The translations under genes were made by a program, and so were the position numbers. A stretch of 64,000 nt of DNA from Phoronis australis (Eukaryota; Phoronida; Phoronidae): the NCBI GenBank assembly GCA_002633005.1, contig NMRA01000322.1, forward strand, positions 248,001 through 312,000, in the 5' to 3' direction. Positions 28,001-35,748 of this stretch are shown piece after piece (position 1 is the stretch's first letter; every line of letters begins with the position of its first letter). Below the pieces are notes generated by a model. It saw nothing but the letters and a program-made list of their open reading frames with translations. It made no database searches and had not been told where the DNA came from.

Positions 28001-31000
28001 TAAGATGTAAAGTGCCAGAGTTTGTCAAGACACCTACCTCTCTGTGTCTGTGTTTTGCTCTGCGTCATACAGACAGAAAGGTTTGTCAATGGTTGTGCAC
28101 TCCTTCATGAACTCGATGGAACCGCCAGGGTCAGCAGAGATATCACAGATAGATAAAAGCCTATGGAAAAGATTACAGAGTTACTGAATAGAAGTAATTA
28201 AAAATGTTTATTACTTGAAATCAAATCAGTTTGCAGCATAAAGAATTCAAATGGCATTGTTTTACTAGCACAACACAATTTTCTGGTTATAGTTTTTTGC
28301 ACCTCACATAATTTGTTACGCAAACCCGCTACAAACCCGTCATTCTGTTGACAAAAAGCTTTTGATCAAGCCCTCTTAACACCACAAAATTAGTCTCACT
28401 CAGCCCAAAAGTGATTTTTGACCTTGCAAAGAACTGACAGTTCAAGACCATGCTCATTGAATAAAATGACACACCCTGACAAGTGAAATTGTAGAGCCCC
28501 ATCTCAAACCAACCGTCAGATGTCACATCTATCTCAACCAAAGAACAAATTAAATTGAGGTCAATTTCATAACAGTAAGTGATCTAAATAAAAAGTTGGT
28601 TTTTGTGACAGAAAGTGGGTCTGTAACAGTGGCTTTGTAATAAGTCTGAAGTGCTCAATTTTTCCAAATTGAAATGAATAAACCAAGAGACTTATTCAAT
28701 AAAAATCAACAATTAATGATTAAGCCAAACAGTGAGGTTAGCATTAGTAATTTATTTCTCAATGTAAATAGTACATGGTTCTTCAGTACACGCCAAAAGT
28801 ATTGACAAACAAAATGGCCCGGAATTCCCCGTCCTGGCAGCGAGTCAGAGGCCGAATTACTGGTCAGCTTAGCCTTCTTGCACGGTCGAGAATGAAGGGA
28901 ATTTACATAAAAGTTGGTAAAATGGCTAAGTCATTCAATCTGTGAATGGAAATTGGAGCCATGACACCTATTACTAGAAATTTTTGTCACGAAGAAATTG
29001 AACTGCCATGACAGGGAAATGTTACAATTATCTGGCTAGCTTTGTCTTGCCCTGCACTTGCAAGACTTTAGCAAAAACCTGTGGGGCAGATGAGGACATC
29101 CTTCACTGGAAGGTATCCATGGCTGGTTTTCAGGCTGTAGGAGGCGCTTGGCATCGGGAATTGAGATGAGACGAGGGTCCTCAAACTTGTAGAAGATTCC
29201 ATTCACTATCACAGACGCATAAGGGGCTATCTGGAAGTGGATACAAATAATGAGTATAGGGTATAGGACTATTTTACATACTTGTAACTTTGGCAGGATC
29301 ATACAAGCTAATGTCAGTAACCTTTCGAAAAGGACACATTACCTTTCACTAGGGGTCCGTTTCATGAAATTTTTTTGGTCTGATCTTGGACCAAAATTTG
29401 GCTAAATTAAGAAGAATCTATTTTAGCCCCCTCTCATGCAATTTCTTAAAGTCAAAATTAAGACCGAAATCTAGTCTAAGTAAATACCGAAAGTTAGACT
29501 CCCACAGAGTAGGCTTAAGACTGCATTTCATTTTAAGCAATCAAAATTTACTTACAACTGCCAACAGTGAAAGCTGTTGACAAACAAATTTTGTTGATAT
29601 TTTAATTGAAAAATATCCAAATTCAAGAACCATAGCAGTAGTCATACAGGAATTAAATAAATCCAATGCACATCTGAAGTGATGTTTTACAGTCACACCA
29701 GGGTCTTATAAAGTAAACAAGATCCAATAGCATCCAAAATGTAGATAAATCCCCCATAAGAGTTTCAAGACAAATATTGTATTAGAAACCACATTTCTCA
29801 CATTCAACACCTCGCAGAGTTTTATTTAATTCCACAACCGATGGCAAAAATCATTAGTTAGTATGCTCTCCTAATTGTGGTCTTATCTTAGCCTAAAATT
29901 CAGTTTTGACTGAAACAAATTTTTGGTCTTACGTGTTTTATCATGAAATGGGCTCAGTGTACTTTGAAACAGTGGAACTTTTAACACAAAAAAAAATTGA
30001 ATTTCATGACTTATGCCGATACAGCGCTGAAAATTCCACTTTGAATAGTTGAACTCGTAAATAAACTCCAATGATTTGTGCAATGACGTTAATGAACAAA
30101 ATGTAAAATGTGTTCACATACCCTTTGACTAAAAGTAGAAATGTATCTGTCAGGGTGCTGACCAAATTCTCCTTCGTCAAATGGACCGCCATACTTGTTC
30201 ACCAAGTGATCATGCTTGTCAATAACACATGCATAACACTTTGTGGAGGCTGGCAATGGAAAAAGGAGGCAAAATACAATGTACGGTGTAACAATGCCAT
30301 TAGTGGGTAATTCCACACTGTATTTGTCCCATCCGTTACCAGAAAAAATACCGAGTAATCGAGTATCTGTTCAATTGAGGAGGCAGTGTGGCCTGGTTGA
30401 TAAGTGCCCGCTTTCTTTACTCGAGGTCGTGGGTTCAAGTCCCACCATGTCACATTGCTAAACCCTTGAGCCAGGTTTCTAGCTCCTCAACTCGGTTTTA
30501 ATCATATATTAATAAAGCATAAAAATATTTTCAGGTGATCAGTGCAATGGGCCCACATGCGAGGCCTGCGCACGTCTGGTACAACGTGTATCAGACCACC
30601 TGCAATTATTTTATTTTTTTATATTTTATTATATCTGTTCAATTCGTTCGTCTACTCGACTCTACACTTTTTGTCCCTTTAAGATGAAGATATGACAGAC
30701 TCCACCTCTGTAAGATTTAGTGGAAATGAATTCCTCAAAATTTTAATGTGTAGTGGAAGTGACACATAATGTGAAACCACCGTGGCAACTGTGAAATTAC
30801 AATGACAATACGGCAATTCTTTATCTATTTAGCACACAATATGGCCGATAAGTGGACTAATAACTTATCAAAGTTCTCTGAAAACAAAGATTAAAAAAGT
30901 TCTATTTTATAATTGTTACTTAAGCATACTGAAAAGCTGTCACAAAACAACATACGGTGATAATAGCAAAATATTTGGACTGAAAATTGTGGCTATTATT

Positions 31001-34000
31001 TTTGACGTTAAATAAAAGAAGAATTACAGCTCGAATTATCATTTACATTAAGTGCTTATTCAATGATCTTAAGCACTTAATATGAAACGTTTAAAGTGCT
31101 TATGTCCAGACGAGCGTGCACTTGAAGACTGGGTACTGAATGTTCTACCTGCCTATGCATGACCATGATGAAAAGATTTGAACCAAGTTAATAACTGTAA
31201 CAATTAATAAATAAAAGTTGCATAAACAGGATATGCATTCAATAACTTAAAAACTTGATTCTAAACAAATCGCTACATCACAAAGGCATCAACCTTGGTT
31301 CACTCCACAAAGCTTGAGGCGTTTCCAAATCAAGAGTATGCATATCACCGACATGTGACCACAGCAAAGTACTGCAACATTACACCATATGATGACCAGC
31401 TACAGCACAGTACTGCATCACTACACCTCAAGGGGACCAGCTACAGCATACAGTACTGTATCATTACACCACACAAAAAACAACTACAGCAAAGTACAGC
31501 ACAATTACAGCACATGGAGACGAGAGATAGCATAATACTGCACCACATGGAGACTAGATATAGCCTAATACTGCACCACTGCACCACATGGAGACCAGCT
31601 ACAGCAAAGTACTGCACTATGACATCACACGAGATCAGTACAGTAAAGTTCACAACAGGGAGGCAAGAATTTCAAAGATGAGAAAAATTGTAAGGATCAC
31701 ACAGATACTCACATCCTTTTACAGCAACATTTGCTAACTGAGATGGTGGAATATACTCAAAGGGCAACTCTTGAAACACTTCTTGTGCTCCCTGAAAGAA
31801 CATTGTAGAATGTACGAATTTACAGTCTTAAGCAGCATTATTAAACTCATGCTTTCAGTCCAAAACTGTCCAACAGATATAGTGATCTGATCTCCCTCTT
31901 CTTCAGTTTAGAAATGATCTCTTGCCCCGGCAAGAACTGATTGTTTGGTATTACTTCAGACCAAGGTTAACAAGCTTAAGGTCATGTTTAAGCTCAGGTT
32001 CGAAAGTTCAAGATACTAGCGCATAATATTCGTCTATTAGGCATGACTGTAACCAGTTTCACTGCCAACATACCACGTAATGACACTAGCGTTATTTTGG
32101 AAGTGTAGAATGTCTGGGAACTGGAAAGCAGTTTCGGACAAGAGAACGTGGTTGATAAACACTTTAATTACGAGCATCATTTTACTGAAACTCAGCTATG
32201 AGAGCTCTGAGGTTTAACAAGTCTAGACCTCACTGCATGCAGAATTTATAGTGACCGGTCGCGACATTTAAAAATCCGCCGATAATATTTAGGAGTACCT
32301 CAACAAACTGTTATTATAGTTTGCTCTCACCTGTGAAACATTACCAGTTCCCGTAAACACAAATGTCAGAGGGCCCATTGACTGAGGGAGCATGCCCAGT
32401 GATATTTCATATCCAGCGTCTCTGATCGCTTGTCTCGCCATTTCTGAGTTACGGTAGTTGTGAGCTGGCCCTATGTGCTGCAAGACAACATTTGGTTCAG
32501 CTCATATACAGGTCACCACTCATAAAGTTCAGTTAGACAACCAGAAACTTGTTGATAATCCCAGTTGGGAGATAAAGTGATATCTTAATTCTAACAACTC
32601 ATGGCAGCAAACTCTGTGAAAATACAATTTTTTACCAATATATCACGTTTGTGCTTCACTAAGAAAAACTCAATGTTCCATACATTAAAAATACAACAAA
32701 ACCCATTAGTTACTACTACTTTGAAAATCTCACAAGATCTGCATAAGTAAGAATTATTAGTCGTTATACACGACATGTTGGTCACATAACGTGACCCATG
32801 GTTATGTCTGAAAAAATGTGTCACGACCAGGATTCGAACCTGAGGCTTTCTGCTATTTGTGTAGACGCTCCAGTCCACTGAGCTATCGAGACCGCTGGCC
32901 AATTACAGAAATAAAAATTCATTTAATATAAGGCACCTTACCCAAACTTGGGAGTGCTGCATATACGTGCTTACAGTAATCAAATGTGTAACAAACCTAT
33001 AATGCCAGGAAAAAACGTTTACTTTATATATTTATCCTTGTTTAACTTGTCTAAATTGGATCATAACTGAGATTAGAAAGGCTAGAGAAGACTTGACAGT
33101 TCACTATGTTGGCTTATTACAGTTCCATACTACATTGCTGAAGAGGCAGACTGGATGTTACAGGAATTACACGCATTGTCTTGCACTCAAATTCAATTCA
33201 AAGTGCAAGACGCAGTGTCTGCTTTGCAAGACCACACACGCCCAAGAGCAAAGTTCTTTTTTGACACGAGAACGTGGTTCATTGCATCTTTGACACTGCA
33301 AGTATGTTGTAAACATGCGCAATACTAAAGGAAAGAGCAATCAATGTAAACCATTCACATGTCCCCACTTGGTGTGTTCAGCAGCAAAGCTGGAGGGATT
33401 GCTCACCATTTTGAAAATGTCCACAAGATGGAGCAACACTACTGAAACCGAAATTGCTTAAGGTGGAAGAGTCAATCAAGCAGTCAACAAGAGCTATACT
33501 TTTGCTTACAAATCGATAGACACATTAAACAGTACAACTATGTTAAACTTCATAAACACAAATCGAACATTTTGGACAATAATTAAATTGCCATTATGGG
33601 CAAAAATAAATTGGACATTAAAAGAAATAAAATTTCCATTAAGGGTTGGTGCAATAAACAGTTTCACAGGACCAGCCATTACCACTATCATTATCTGTGG
33701 CTATACAAAACTAGACATGTGCTGTCCAGCCTTGGGAACATGTTTAGGATAAATTTCAAGATTAGTTCTATTGATCAATGTGATGGATACTGAACCAAAG
33801 TAAATTTGTCACTGGCACCCACAACTGCGGTACTCTGATCGATACATCAGCGACTCAATGTCAATCATTCTCTCTTCAACACCAACACATCTGTCACCTG
33901 ACTTGATGGGTAAAAAGACAGGCACAGTACAAGTCACATCCAACAAAATATGGGCAGGTTCCACCGCTTACTTTGACTTCATGGAAGTCCATCAAGCAAC

Positions 34001-35666
34001 TTGGTACATGACAGACAAAGGCATAAAAATAATTGCTACAAGCAAGTATAATATTAGTGAAATCCCTCTTAAAATCACATCAGTCATAATTTAATGAGAT
34101 GAACACGTGGAAAACCATCAAAGGTTTTAGGAAAAGCAACTGCAGATAAAGGCAGCCGCCCAGACATTCACTCAAACAGAGATAAGACTTAAGACGCTCA
34201 AAGAATTCAAATTTATGTGTGGGCAAATAAAAGTCTATGCTTGAGGTTAATTGTGCCCTCGAAACAGAATAATCCACTAAAAATATAATTCATTCTTGTT
34301 TACACAGATCCATCTATATCTAGCAGCCCCATACCATGAATGGCGTATGATGACCTAGTGCAAGAAGCCTGAGACCGAGTCCGTGAAGTGTGTTGATCAT
34401 ACCAGCTACGCCTGCGTACTTGCCAAAGGCAACTAATCGCATGCCGCCATCATCCACCATCTTCTCATAGTCGATGATACGAATATCCTAAAAAAGCATC
34501 CAATAGGATTAAATAAATGGGATGGATTGTCTTGCAAGAAAGTTCTCTGCTAATCACTCACTGAAATGCTATTCCTGAGTTGAATGCTCACACTTAAGTA
34601 CATGACACATGAAGTCATGACACCAACAAGTCTAGTTTCCAGTATTTAACACCTTTTCTTCTCTTGGGCAAAATGCACCTGATGTGGTCATTTGATACAG
34701 TTTAAAGAAATGTAATCAGTACCAATGAATAGTACATTTAATTTTCCACAGCACATCAATATTGAATTTCTACAAACATTGACAATTACCATCAATAGTT
34801 AGTGAGCTAGTTAACTTTGTCAATCAGTTCAGCATTTTTTGATAAAATGATTCATTTTGACACAACCATGCAGGTTATAATCCAATGGGTCATTTTTTCA
34901 ACCCTGCCAATCCCATACTCATTCAAAAACTGTTACAGAAGTCAAAACAAACACAAGTAACCTTCTCCAATATGGCGTCCAACAGAGGCATGTTAGCCTC
35001 CTGGGCTTTAATTGTGTGTGAGAAGAAGGCATAGGTCTTCTGTGGTATGAGAGAGTCGATGGGCACTTGCTTGACACCGAGAATTAATGAGGCCTCCCTC
35101 AGGTCTTCTTGTATGACGGCACCAACATCTGTATAAGCCTGCCAGGAAAATTATGGACTGAATGAATTTAGTGGCTAACGTGGAGTAATCAGTATAGCAA
35201 AGGAATTTTGGACATTAAATGGTACAAGTCTTACTTCCTGCTATGAGCACTTCAAAATACTCAAGAATACTTTCTGAGGAGATAAAGTAATGCAAGATGA
35301 TTAACAAATAAATATTGTCATAACATTGTATTAGTTGTGACTTAACACTGACTGCTAATGGATACTAAAACACAACTAGGATTCATATGGCTGTCTTGTT
35401 GCACACTAGAAAAAATGAGTGGCCAATATGCTATGATTCAATAATGTCATTACCTTCATTGGAAATGCTCTCCTATTGGATGGCTGAACCAGAACTTTGA
35501 CCCCGTCATTGACCAGTTGTTTGACTTGAGATGGAGCCAGTGCTGCTCGTCTCTCCCACACTGATTGGTCCTCACGACGAATGGCGATGACTGGTTGACT
35601 ACTGCTGGACAGTTGGCGCGCGCAGACAAGCTGCTGGTAAACCAAGAGGGTGCGTCGTTTCCACAT
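912..35666 (-). CDS. AASS: Alpha-aminoadipic semialdehyde synthase (LKR/SDH), 22 coding exons
   Basis: Bifunctional mitochondrial enzyme of lysine breakdown. The N-terminal lysine-ketoglutarate reductase half condenses lysine and 2-oxoglutarate to saccharopine using NADPH; the C-terminal saccharopine dehydrogenase half splits it to glutamate and aminoadipic semialdehyde. Exons in coding order (high to low coordinate): 35666-35454, 35138-34962, 34487-34335, 32477-32331, 31791-31713, 30249-30122, 29230-29079, 28160-28038, 26818-26707, 21872-21813, 19447-19377, 18558-18428, 18124-17998, 17175-17065, 14409-14301, 13563-13487, 13182-12951, 12631-12536, 11700-11585, 10157-10066, 6960-6784, 1027-912. 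They total 2799 nt, stay in frame at every junction and encode 932 residues (human 926, from memory). Residues 1-28 lack acidic residues and are rich in R and S, as in a mitochondrial presequence. LKR covers about 29-450; SDH about 475-932, with Rossmann motif GAGYVSEP at 493-500 and DPGIDH at 610-615. No break or missing motif seen. Function is by family homology. Confidence 0.96.
2222..2389. repeat. Minisatellite, 30-bp unit
   Basis: Near-perfect units AGATGGATGGGCAATGGATG plus TATGGGCAAT at 2281, 2311 and 2341, with diverged flanking units built of ATGGAT words. Confidence 0.95.
2722..3234. mobile_element. MITE, GGCCCTTT-ended (copy 1)
   Basis: About 513 bp with imperfect inverted ends: left AGGCCCTTTCATACTAACGT, right (reverse complement) AGGGCCCTTTTGTACTAAGT. 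Inner repeats such as GGTATGAACGGTTAACTTCGG recur in both halves. No open frame. A truncated relative is at 36797. Confidence 0.85.
3592..3665. repeat. Short ATGGA-rich tandem tract
   Basis: ACAATGGATG-type words repeated, similar to the minisatellite at 2222. Confidence 0.6.
3695..3859. mobile_element. MITE with GGCGGAT ends (copy 1)
   Basis: About 165 bp: begins CAGTGGCGGATGTAG, ends GGATCCGCCCGTG, inverted. It shares GGCGAATGTCTGCC-like interior sequence with the 4511 copy. The ends resemble hAT-type nonautonomous elements, but the superfamily is not proven. Confidence 0.7.
4511..4668. mobile_element. MITE with GGCGGAT ends (copy 2)
   Basis: Begins CAGTGGCAGATTTAGGGAGG, ends CTGAATCCGCCCC; interior CGAATGTCTGCCGGGAAACA aligns with the copy at 3695. 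Confidence 0.7.
6784..6960 (-). CDS. AASS: AASS coding exon 21 (SDH)
   Basis: 177 bp, acceptor GTCTAG, donor GTATGT. Encodes [13 protein letters not shown], then [20 protein letters not shown] and GAKMILDG. Confidence 0.96.
7085..7368 (-). mobile_element. tRNA-like SINE (family 2) inside 30-bp direct repeats
   Basis: On the minus strand an A-box-like GGTTCAGTGGCTAGAGG and a B-box GGTTCGAGTCCCGG are spaced as in a tRNA, but the acceptor stem does not pair, so this is a SINE head. The copy is bounded by two nearly identical stretches, TGTAAATATCATCTTTTTCA followed by RTGAGGCGTG, at 7085 and 7339. A second copy is at 32.8 kb. Confidence 0.7.
8123..8393 (+). repeat. Dispersed repeat, copy shared with 58305-58560
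   Basis: Shares long stretches with the other copy: AAAGTGGTTCT, CCACTGAAAC, CACCAGGTATTTTTA, CCACAAGGCAAA, GTCTCCTTATTT. No terminal structure recognised. Confidence 0.75.
8596..9810 (+). repeat. CCACTAG modular repeat, copy A
   Basis: Starts with the family head (CAACGCAGAGCGTTGGAATG CGCCCAC) and ends with half of the terminal palindrome (ATATGTGGGCGCATA). The interior alternates CCACTAG-like cores with AAATTTCATGAAAATCC and GATACAG blocks. It lies in AASS intron 20, same orientation as copies B-F. Confidence 0.85.
10066..10157 (-). CDS. AASS: AASS coding exon 20 (SDH)
   Basis: 92 bp, acceptor TTCAAG, donor GTAAGT. Encodes [10 protein letters not shown] and [17 protein letters not shown]. 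Confidence 0.92.
10158..11584 (-). other. AASS: AASS intron 19
   Basis: Apart from a SINE at 11334-11555 and a short imperfect duplication of CAACTGAGCATCAG/ACTATGAGCAGATATCAGGC near 10437-10535, no structure recognised. Confidence 0.5.
11334..11555 (+). mobile_element. tRNA-derived SINE (family 1), copy 1
   Basis: A-box region ATGTGGCCTATAAGGATAAG, B-box GGGTTCAAGTCCCACTGG, then a shared body (GAGTCAGGT, CAGGTGATCAG, GCAATGGGACCACATG, GTACAACAGGTACCA). Copies at 30377 and 53484. Confidence 0.8.
11585..11700 (-). CDS. AASS: AASS coding exon 19 (SDH)
   Basis: 116 bp, acceptor ATTTAG, donor GTGAGT. Encodes [10 protein letters not shown] and [13 protein letters not shown]. Ends in phase 2. Confidence 0.92.
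11701..12535 (-). other. AASS: AASS intron 18
   Basis: Two overlapping open frames of 100 codons near 11906-12215 have no recognisable homology. No repeat family identified. Confidence 0.5.
12536..12631 (-). CDS. AASS: AASS coding exon 18 (SDH)
   Basis: 32 codons, acceptor TTGCAG, donor GTAAGA. Encodes [18 protein letters not shown] and DITW. Phases 0/0. Confidence 0.94.
12951..13182 (-). CDS. AASS: AASS coding exon 17 (SDH)
   Basis: 232 bp, the longest AASS exon; acceptor TGTAG, donor GTAAGT. Encodes [10 protein letters not shown], then [15 protein letters not shown] and TLLRGTLRY. Phase 2 to 0. Confidence 0.95.
13487..13563 (-). CDS. AASS: AASS coding exon 16 (SDH)
   Basis: 77 bp, acceptor TTTCAG, donor GTGAGT. 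Encodes [20 protein letters not shown], the substrate-binding region of saccharopine dehydrogenase. Confidence 0.96.
13598..14150 (+). repeat. CCACTAG modular repeat, copy B
   Basis: Family head ACAAGAGCAATGCAGAGCG at 13599; cores are diverged, one being CCACCACGTGGCGC at 14024. The 3' end is truncated, 150 bp before AASS exon 15. Confidence 0.8.
14301..14409 (-). CDS. AASS: AASS coding exon 15 (SDH)
   Basis: 109 bp, acceptor TTCCAG, donor GTATGT. Encodes [20 protein letters not shown], containing the family DPGIDH motif. Confidence 0.95.
14561..15711 (-). mobile_element. TIR element (TACCGTATTYGCCC ends), copy 1
   Basis: Left end TACCATATTCGCCC, right end GGGCGAATACGGTA; 1151 bp with no transposase. 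Shares CCCACGCGTTTTCAGA, TGAGGGAGAAGATCT (reverse) and CTCGCGATTG blocks with copies at 38833 and 48135. It lies in AASS intron 14, inverted relative to the other two copies. Confidence 0.85.
15712..17064 (-). other. AASS: AASS intron 14, remainder
   Basis: Two overlapping frames at 15964-16337 show no recognisable protein. No repeat structure seen. Confidence 0.45.
17065..17175 (-). CDS. AASS: AASS coding exon 14 (SDH)
   Basis: 111 bp, acceptor TTTCAG, donor GTGAGT. Encodes [20 protein letters not shown] and [14 protein letters not shown], conserved in saccharopine reductases. Confidence 0.95.
17176..17997 (-). other. AASS: AASS intron 13
   Basis: A/T-rich; no repeat or coding signal recognised. 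Confidence 0.5.
17998..18124 (-). CDS. AASS: AASS coding exon 13 (SDH)
   Basis: 127 bp, acceptor TTTTCAG, donor GTAAAG. Encodes [15 protein letters not shown] and SDLVI. Phase 1 to 2. Confidence 0.93.
18428..18558 (-). CDS. AASS: AASS coding exon 12 (SDH nucleotide-binding motif)
   Basis: 131 bp, acceptor CATAG, donor GTACGT. Encodes [20 protein letters not shown], the first beta-alpha-beta turn of the SDH Rossmann fold. Confidence 0.95.
18720..19087. repeat. CCA/CAC-rich low-complexity tract
   Basis: About 370 bp made largely of CCA, CAC and ACCACC words with almost no G on the plus strand. It produces spurious His/Pro-rich frames. In AASS intron 11. Confidence 0.9.
19377..19447 (-). CDS. 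AASS: AASS coding exon 11 (interdomain linker)
   Basis: 71 bp, acceptor CTCTAG, donor GTAAGT. Encodes [20 protein letters not shown], the start of the linker between the two enzyme halves. Ends in phase 2. Confidence 0.92.
19448..20141 (-). other. AASS: AASS intron 10, part before copy C
   Basis: A short near-palindrome (GTTAAGTACACTCAATC...AAGTGCACTTAACCATG) lies at 19639-19680; nothing else recognised. Confidence 0.45.
20142..21447 (+). repeat. CCACTAG modular repeat, copy C (near full length)
   Basis: Head ACAACAAGAATAACGCGG, end GTGGGTGCATA. Cores near 20235, 20402, 20532, 20652, 20957, 21108 and 21253, spaced mostly 120-170 bp; those at 20235 and 20532 (CCACTAGATGGCGC) match the CTCF consensus exactly. 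Confidence 0.9.
21813..21872 (-). CDS. AASS: AASS coding exon 10 (LKR/SDH linker)
   Basis: A 20-codon exon, acceptor TTTGCAG, donor GTAAGT. Encodes [20 protein letters not shown], aligning with the segment just before the interdomain linker of animal AASS. It lies between two large repeat clusters. Confidence 0.9.
21905..22085 (+). repeat. CCACTAG modular repeat, copy D (5' fragment)
   Basis: Head CAGCAACACAGGCGTTGAAA and the CTTTTAGGGGTGTTTATTTG block; truncated after one module. It begins about 32 bp from AASS exon 10. Confidence 0.8.
22529..23610 (+). repeat. CCACTAG modular repeat, copy E (complete ends)
   Basis: Head AACAAGAGCAACGCAGAGCG, ending in the full terminal palindrome TGCGTCCACATAT/AAATATGTGGGCGCA at 23581-23610. 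Exact CTCF-like cores at 23262 (CCACTAGGTGGCGC) and 23407 (CCACTAGGGGGCAC); one-mismatch cores at 22621 and 23101. A 25-bp internal tandem duplication is at 22921-22969. Confidence 0.92.
23700..24128 (+). repeat. CCACTAG modular repeat, copy F (3' part, diverged)
   Basis: Contains AAAATTGCCACTACATAGGG and ends AGATATGTGGGTGCCTG, a decayed terminal palindrome. Confidence 0.65.
24159..24284. repeat. Minisatellite, 32-bp unit, four copies
   Basis: Unit AGTTTTGACTATGAACAGTC plus CACARCACTCAC starts at 24159, 24191, 24223 and 24255, almost perfectly conserved. Confidence 0.97.
24285..26706 (-). other. AASS: AASS intron 9, remainder
   Basis: A lone half-palindrome TTTATGTGGGTGCATGAAAA near 24800-24820 may be a solo end of the CCACTAG family. 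No other repeat or coding signal recognised. Confidence 0.45.
26707..26818 (-). CDS. AASS: AASS coding exon 9 (end of LKR)
   Basis: 112 bp, acceptor TTACAG, donor GTAAGG. Encodes [20 protein letters not shown], typical of the LKR C-terminus. Phase 2 to 0. Confidence 0.94.
26819..28037 (-). other. AASS: AASS intron 8
   Basis: No recognised repeat. A plus-strand frame near 26880-27000 reads like a short protein remnant ([20 protein letters not shown]) but I cannot assign it. Confidence 0.4.
28038..28160 (-). CDS. AASS: AASS coding exon 8 (LKR)
   Basis: 123 bp, acceptor CATAG, donor GTAGGT. Encodes [20 protein letters not shown] and [10 protein letters not shown]. Phase 2 to 2. Confidence 0.94.
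28161..29078 (-). other. AASS: AASS intron 7
   Basis: A/T-rich; no repeat family or coding signal recognised. Confidence 0.45.
29079..29230 (-). CDS. AASS: AASS coding exon 7 (LKR)
   Basis: 152 bp, acceptor TTCCAG, donor GTTTTT (weak but in frame). Encodes [28 protein letters not shown] and EGCPHLPH. Ends in phase 2. Confidence 0.92.
29352..29955. mobile_element. MITE with GGGTCCGTTTCATGA ends
   Basis: Left end GGGGTCCGTTTCATGAAA, right end TCATGAAATGGGCTCAG, inverted, enclosing 604 bp. Subterminal GGTCTGATCTTGG/GGTCTTA words also recur. No open frame. In AASS intron 6. Confidence 0.7.
30122..30249 (-). CDS. AASS: AASS coding exon 6 (LKR)
   Basis: 128 bp, acceptor TTGCCAG, donor GTATGT. 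Encodes [14 protein letters not shown] and [15 protein letters not shown]. Phase 1 to 0. Confidence 0.93.
30377..30631 (+). mobile_element. tRNA-derived SINE (family 1), copy 2, with target-site duplication
   Basis: Head GTGTGGCCTGGTTGATAAG, B-box GGGTTCAAGTCCCACC, body CAGGTGATCAGTGCAATGGG, A/T-rich tail. Flanked by a perfect 13-bp direct repeat TATCTGTTCAATT at 30364-30376 and 30632-30644. Confidence 0.9.
30645..31300 (-). other. AASS: AASS intron 5, middle part
   Basis: A/T-rich; no recognised repeat or coding sequence. Confidence 0.4.
31358..31645. repeat. Degenerate minisatellite (CTACAGCAAAGTACTGCA-like unit)
   Basis: Recurring CAGCTACAGCA, AGTACTGCA and CACCACATGGAGAC words at irregular 35-50 bp spacing. 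Responsible for a spurious 128-codon frame at 31295-31681. Confidence 0.8.
31713..31791 (-). CDS. AASS: AASS coding exon 5 (LKR)
   Basis: 79 bp, acceptor TTTCAG, donor GTGAGT at 31712. Encodes [19 protein letters not shown] and ends with one base of a serine codon completed by exon 6. Confidence 0.93.
32331..32477 (-). CDS. AASS: AASS coding exon 4 (LKR)
   Basis: 49 codons, acceptor TTGCAG, donor GTGAGA. Encodes [11 protein letters not shown] and [15 protein letters not shown]; the last stretch is the conserved nucleotide-binding region of LKR. Phases 0/0. Confidence 0.95.
32765..32900 (-). mobile_element. tRNA-like SINE (family 2), copy 2
   Basis: On the minus strand GATAGCTCAGTGGACTGGAG (A-box-like) and GGTTCGAATCCTGGTCGTG (B-box), then TTTTTTCAGACATA and GGTCACGTTATGTGA, blocks also present in the 7.1-kb copy. 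Confidence 0.7.
32901..34334 (-). other. AASS: AASS intron 3, remainder
   Basis: No repeat family or coding signal recognised beyond the SINE. Confidence 0.4.
34335..34487 (-). CDS. AASS: AASS coding exon 3 (LKR)
   Basis: 51 codons, acceptor TAG, donor GTATGG. Encodes [10 protein letters not shown], then [12 protein letters not shown] and [10 protein letters not shown], all strongly conserved in LKR. Phases 0/0. Confidence 0.95.
34962..35138 (-). CDS. AASS: AASS coding exon 2 (LKR)
   Basis: 59 codons between CAG at 35140-35139 and donor GTTACT at 34961. Encodes the conserved [17 protein letters not shown] segment of the LKR N-terminal domain. Phases 0/0. Confidence 0.95.
35454..35666 (-). 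CDS. AASS: AASS coding exon 1 (start codon, mitochondrial presequence, start of LKR)
   Basis: Starts [12 protein letters not shown] and runs through [19 protein letters not shown] to [12 protein letters not shown]; donor GTAATG at 35453. The ATG at 35666 is chosen because a polypyrimidine tract plus CAG acceptor (35671-35672) lies four bases before it, so the longer upstream reading frame is intron. Phase 0 end. Confidence 0.93.
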
Positions 35667-35672
35667 TGCTCT
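35667..35672 (-). promoter_or_regulatory. AASS: Splice acceptor in the AASS 5'UTR
   Basis: On the minus strand a long T-rich tract ends in TTTCAG (AG at 35672-35671), followed by AGCA and the ATG. This implies at least one noncoding 5' exon upstream. Confidence 0.7.
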
Positions 35673-35748
35673 GAAACAAAAAAGAAGTGTCTTGACCACG
35701 TCTGGGTTCTGTTCGCAAATTTGGCCTTAATTGCCATCCATATAATTT

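Noticed and set aside
31295-31681. 128-codon repetitive frame
   Set aside because: Product of a degenerate minisatellite; no protein family.
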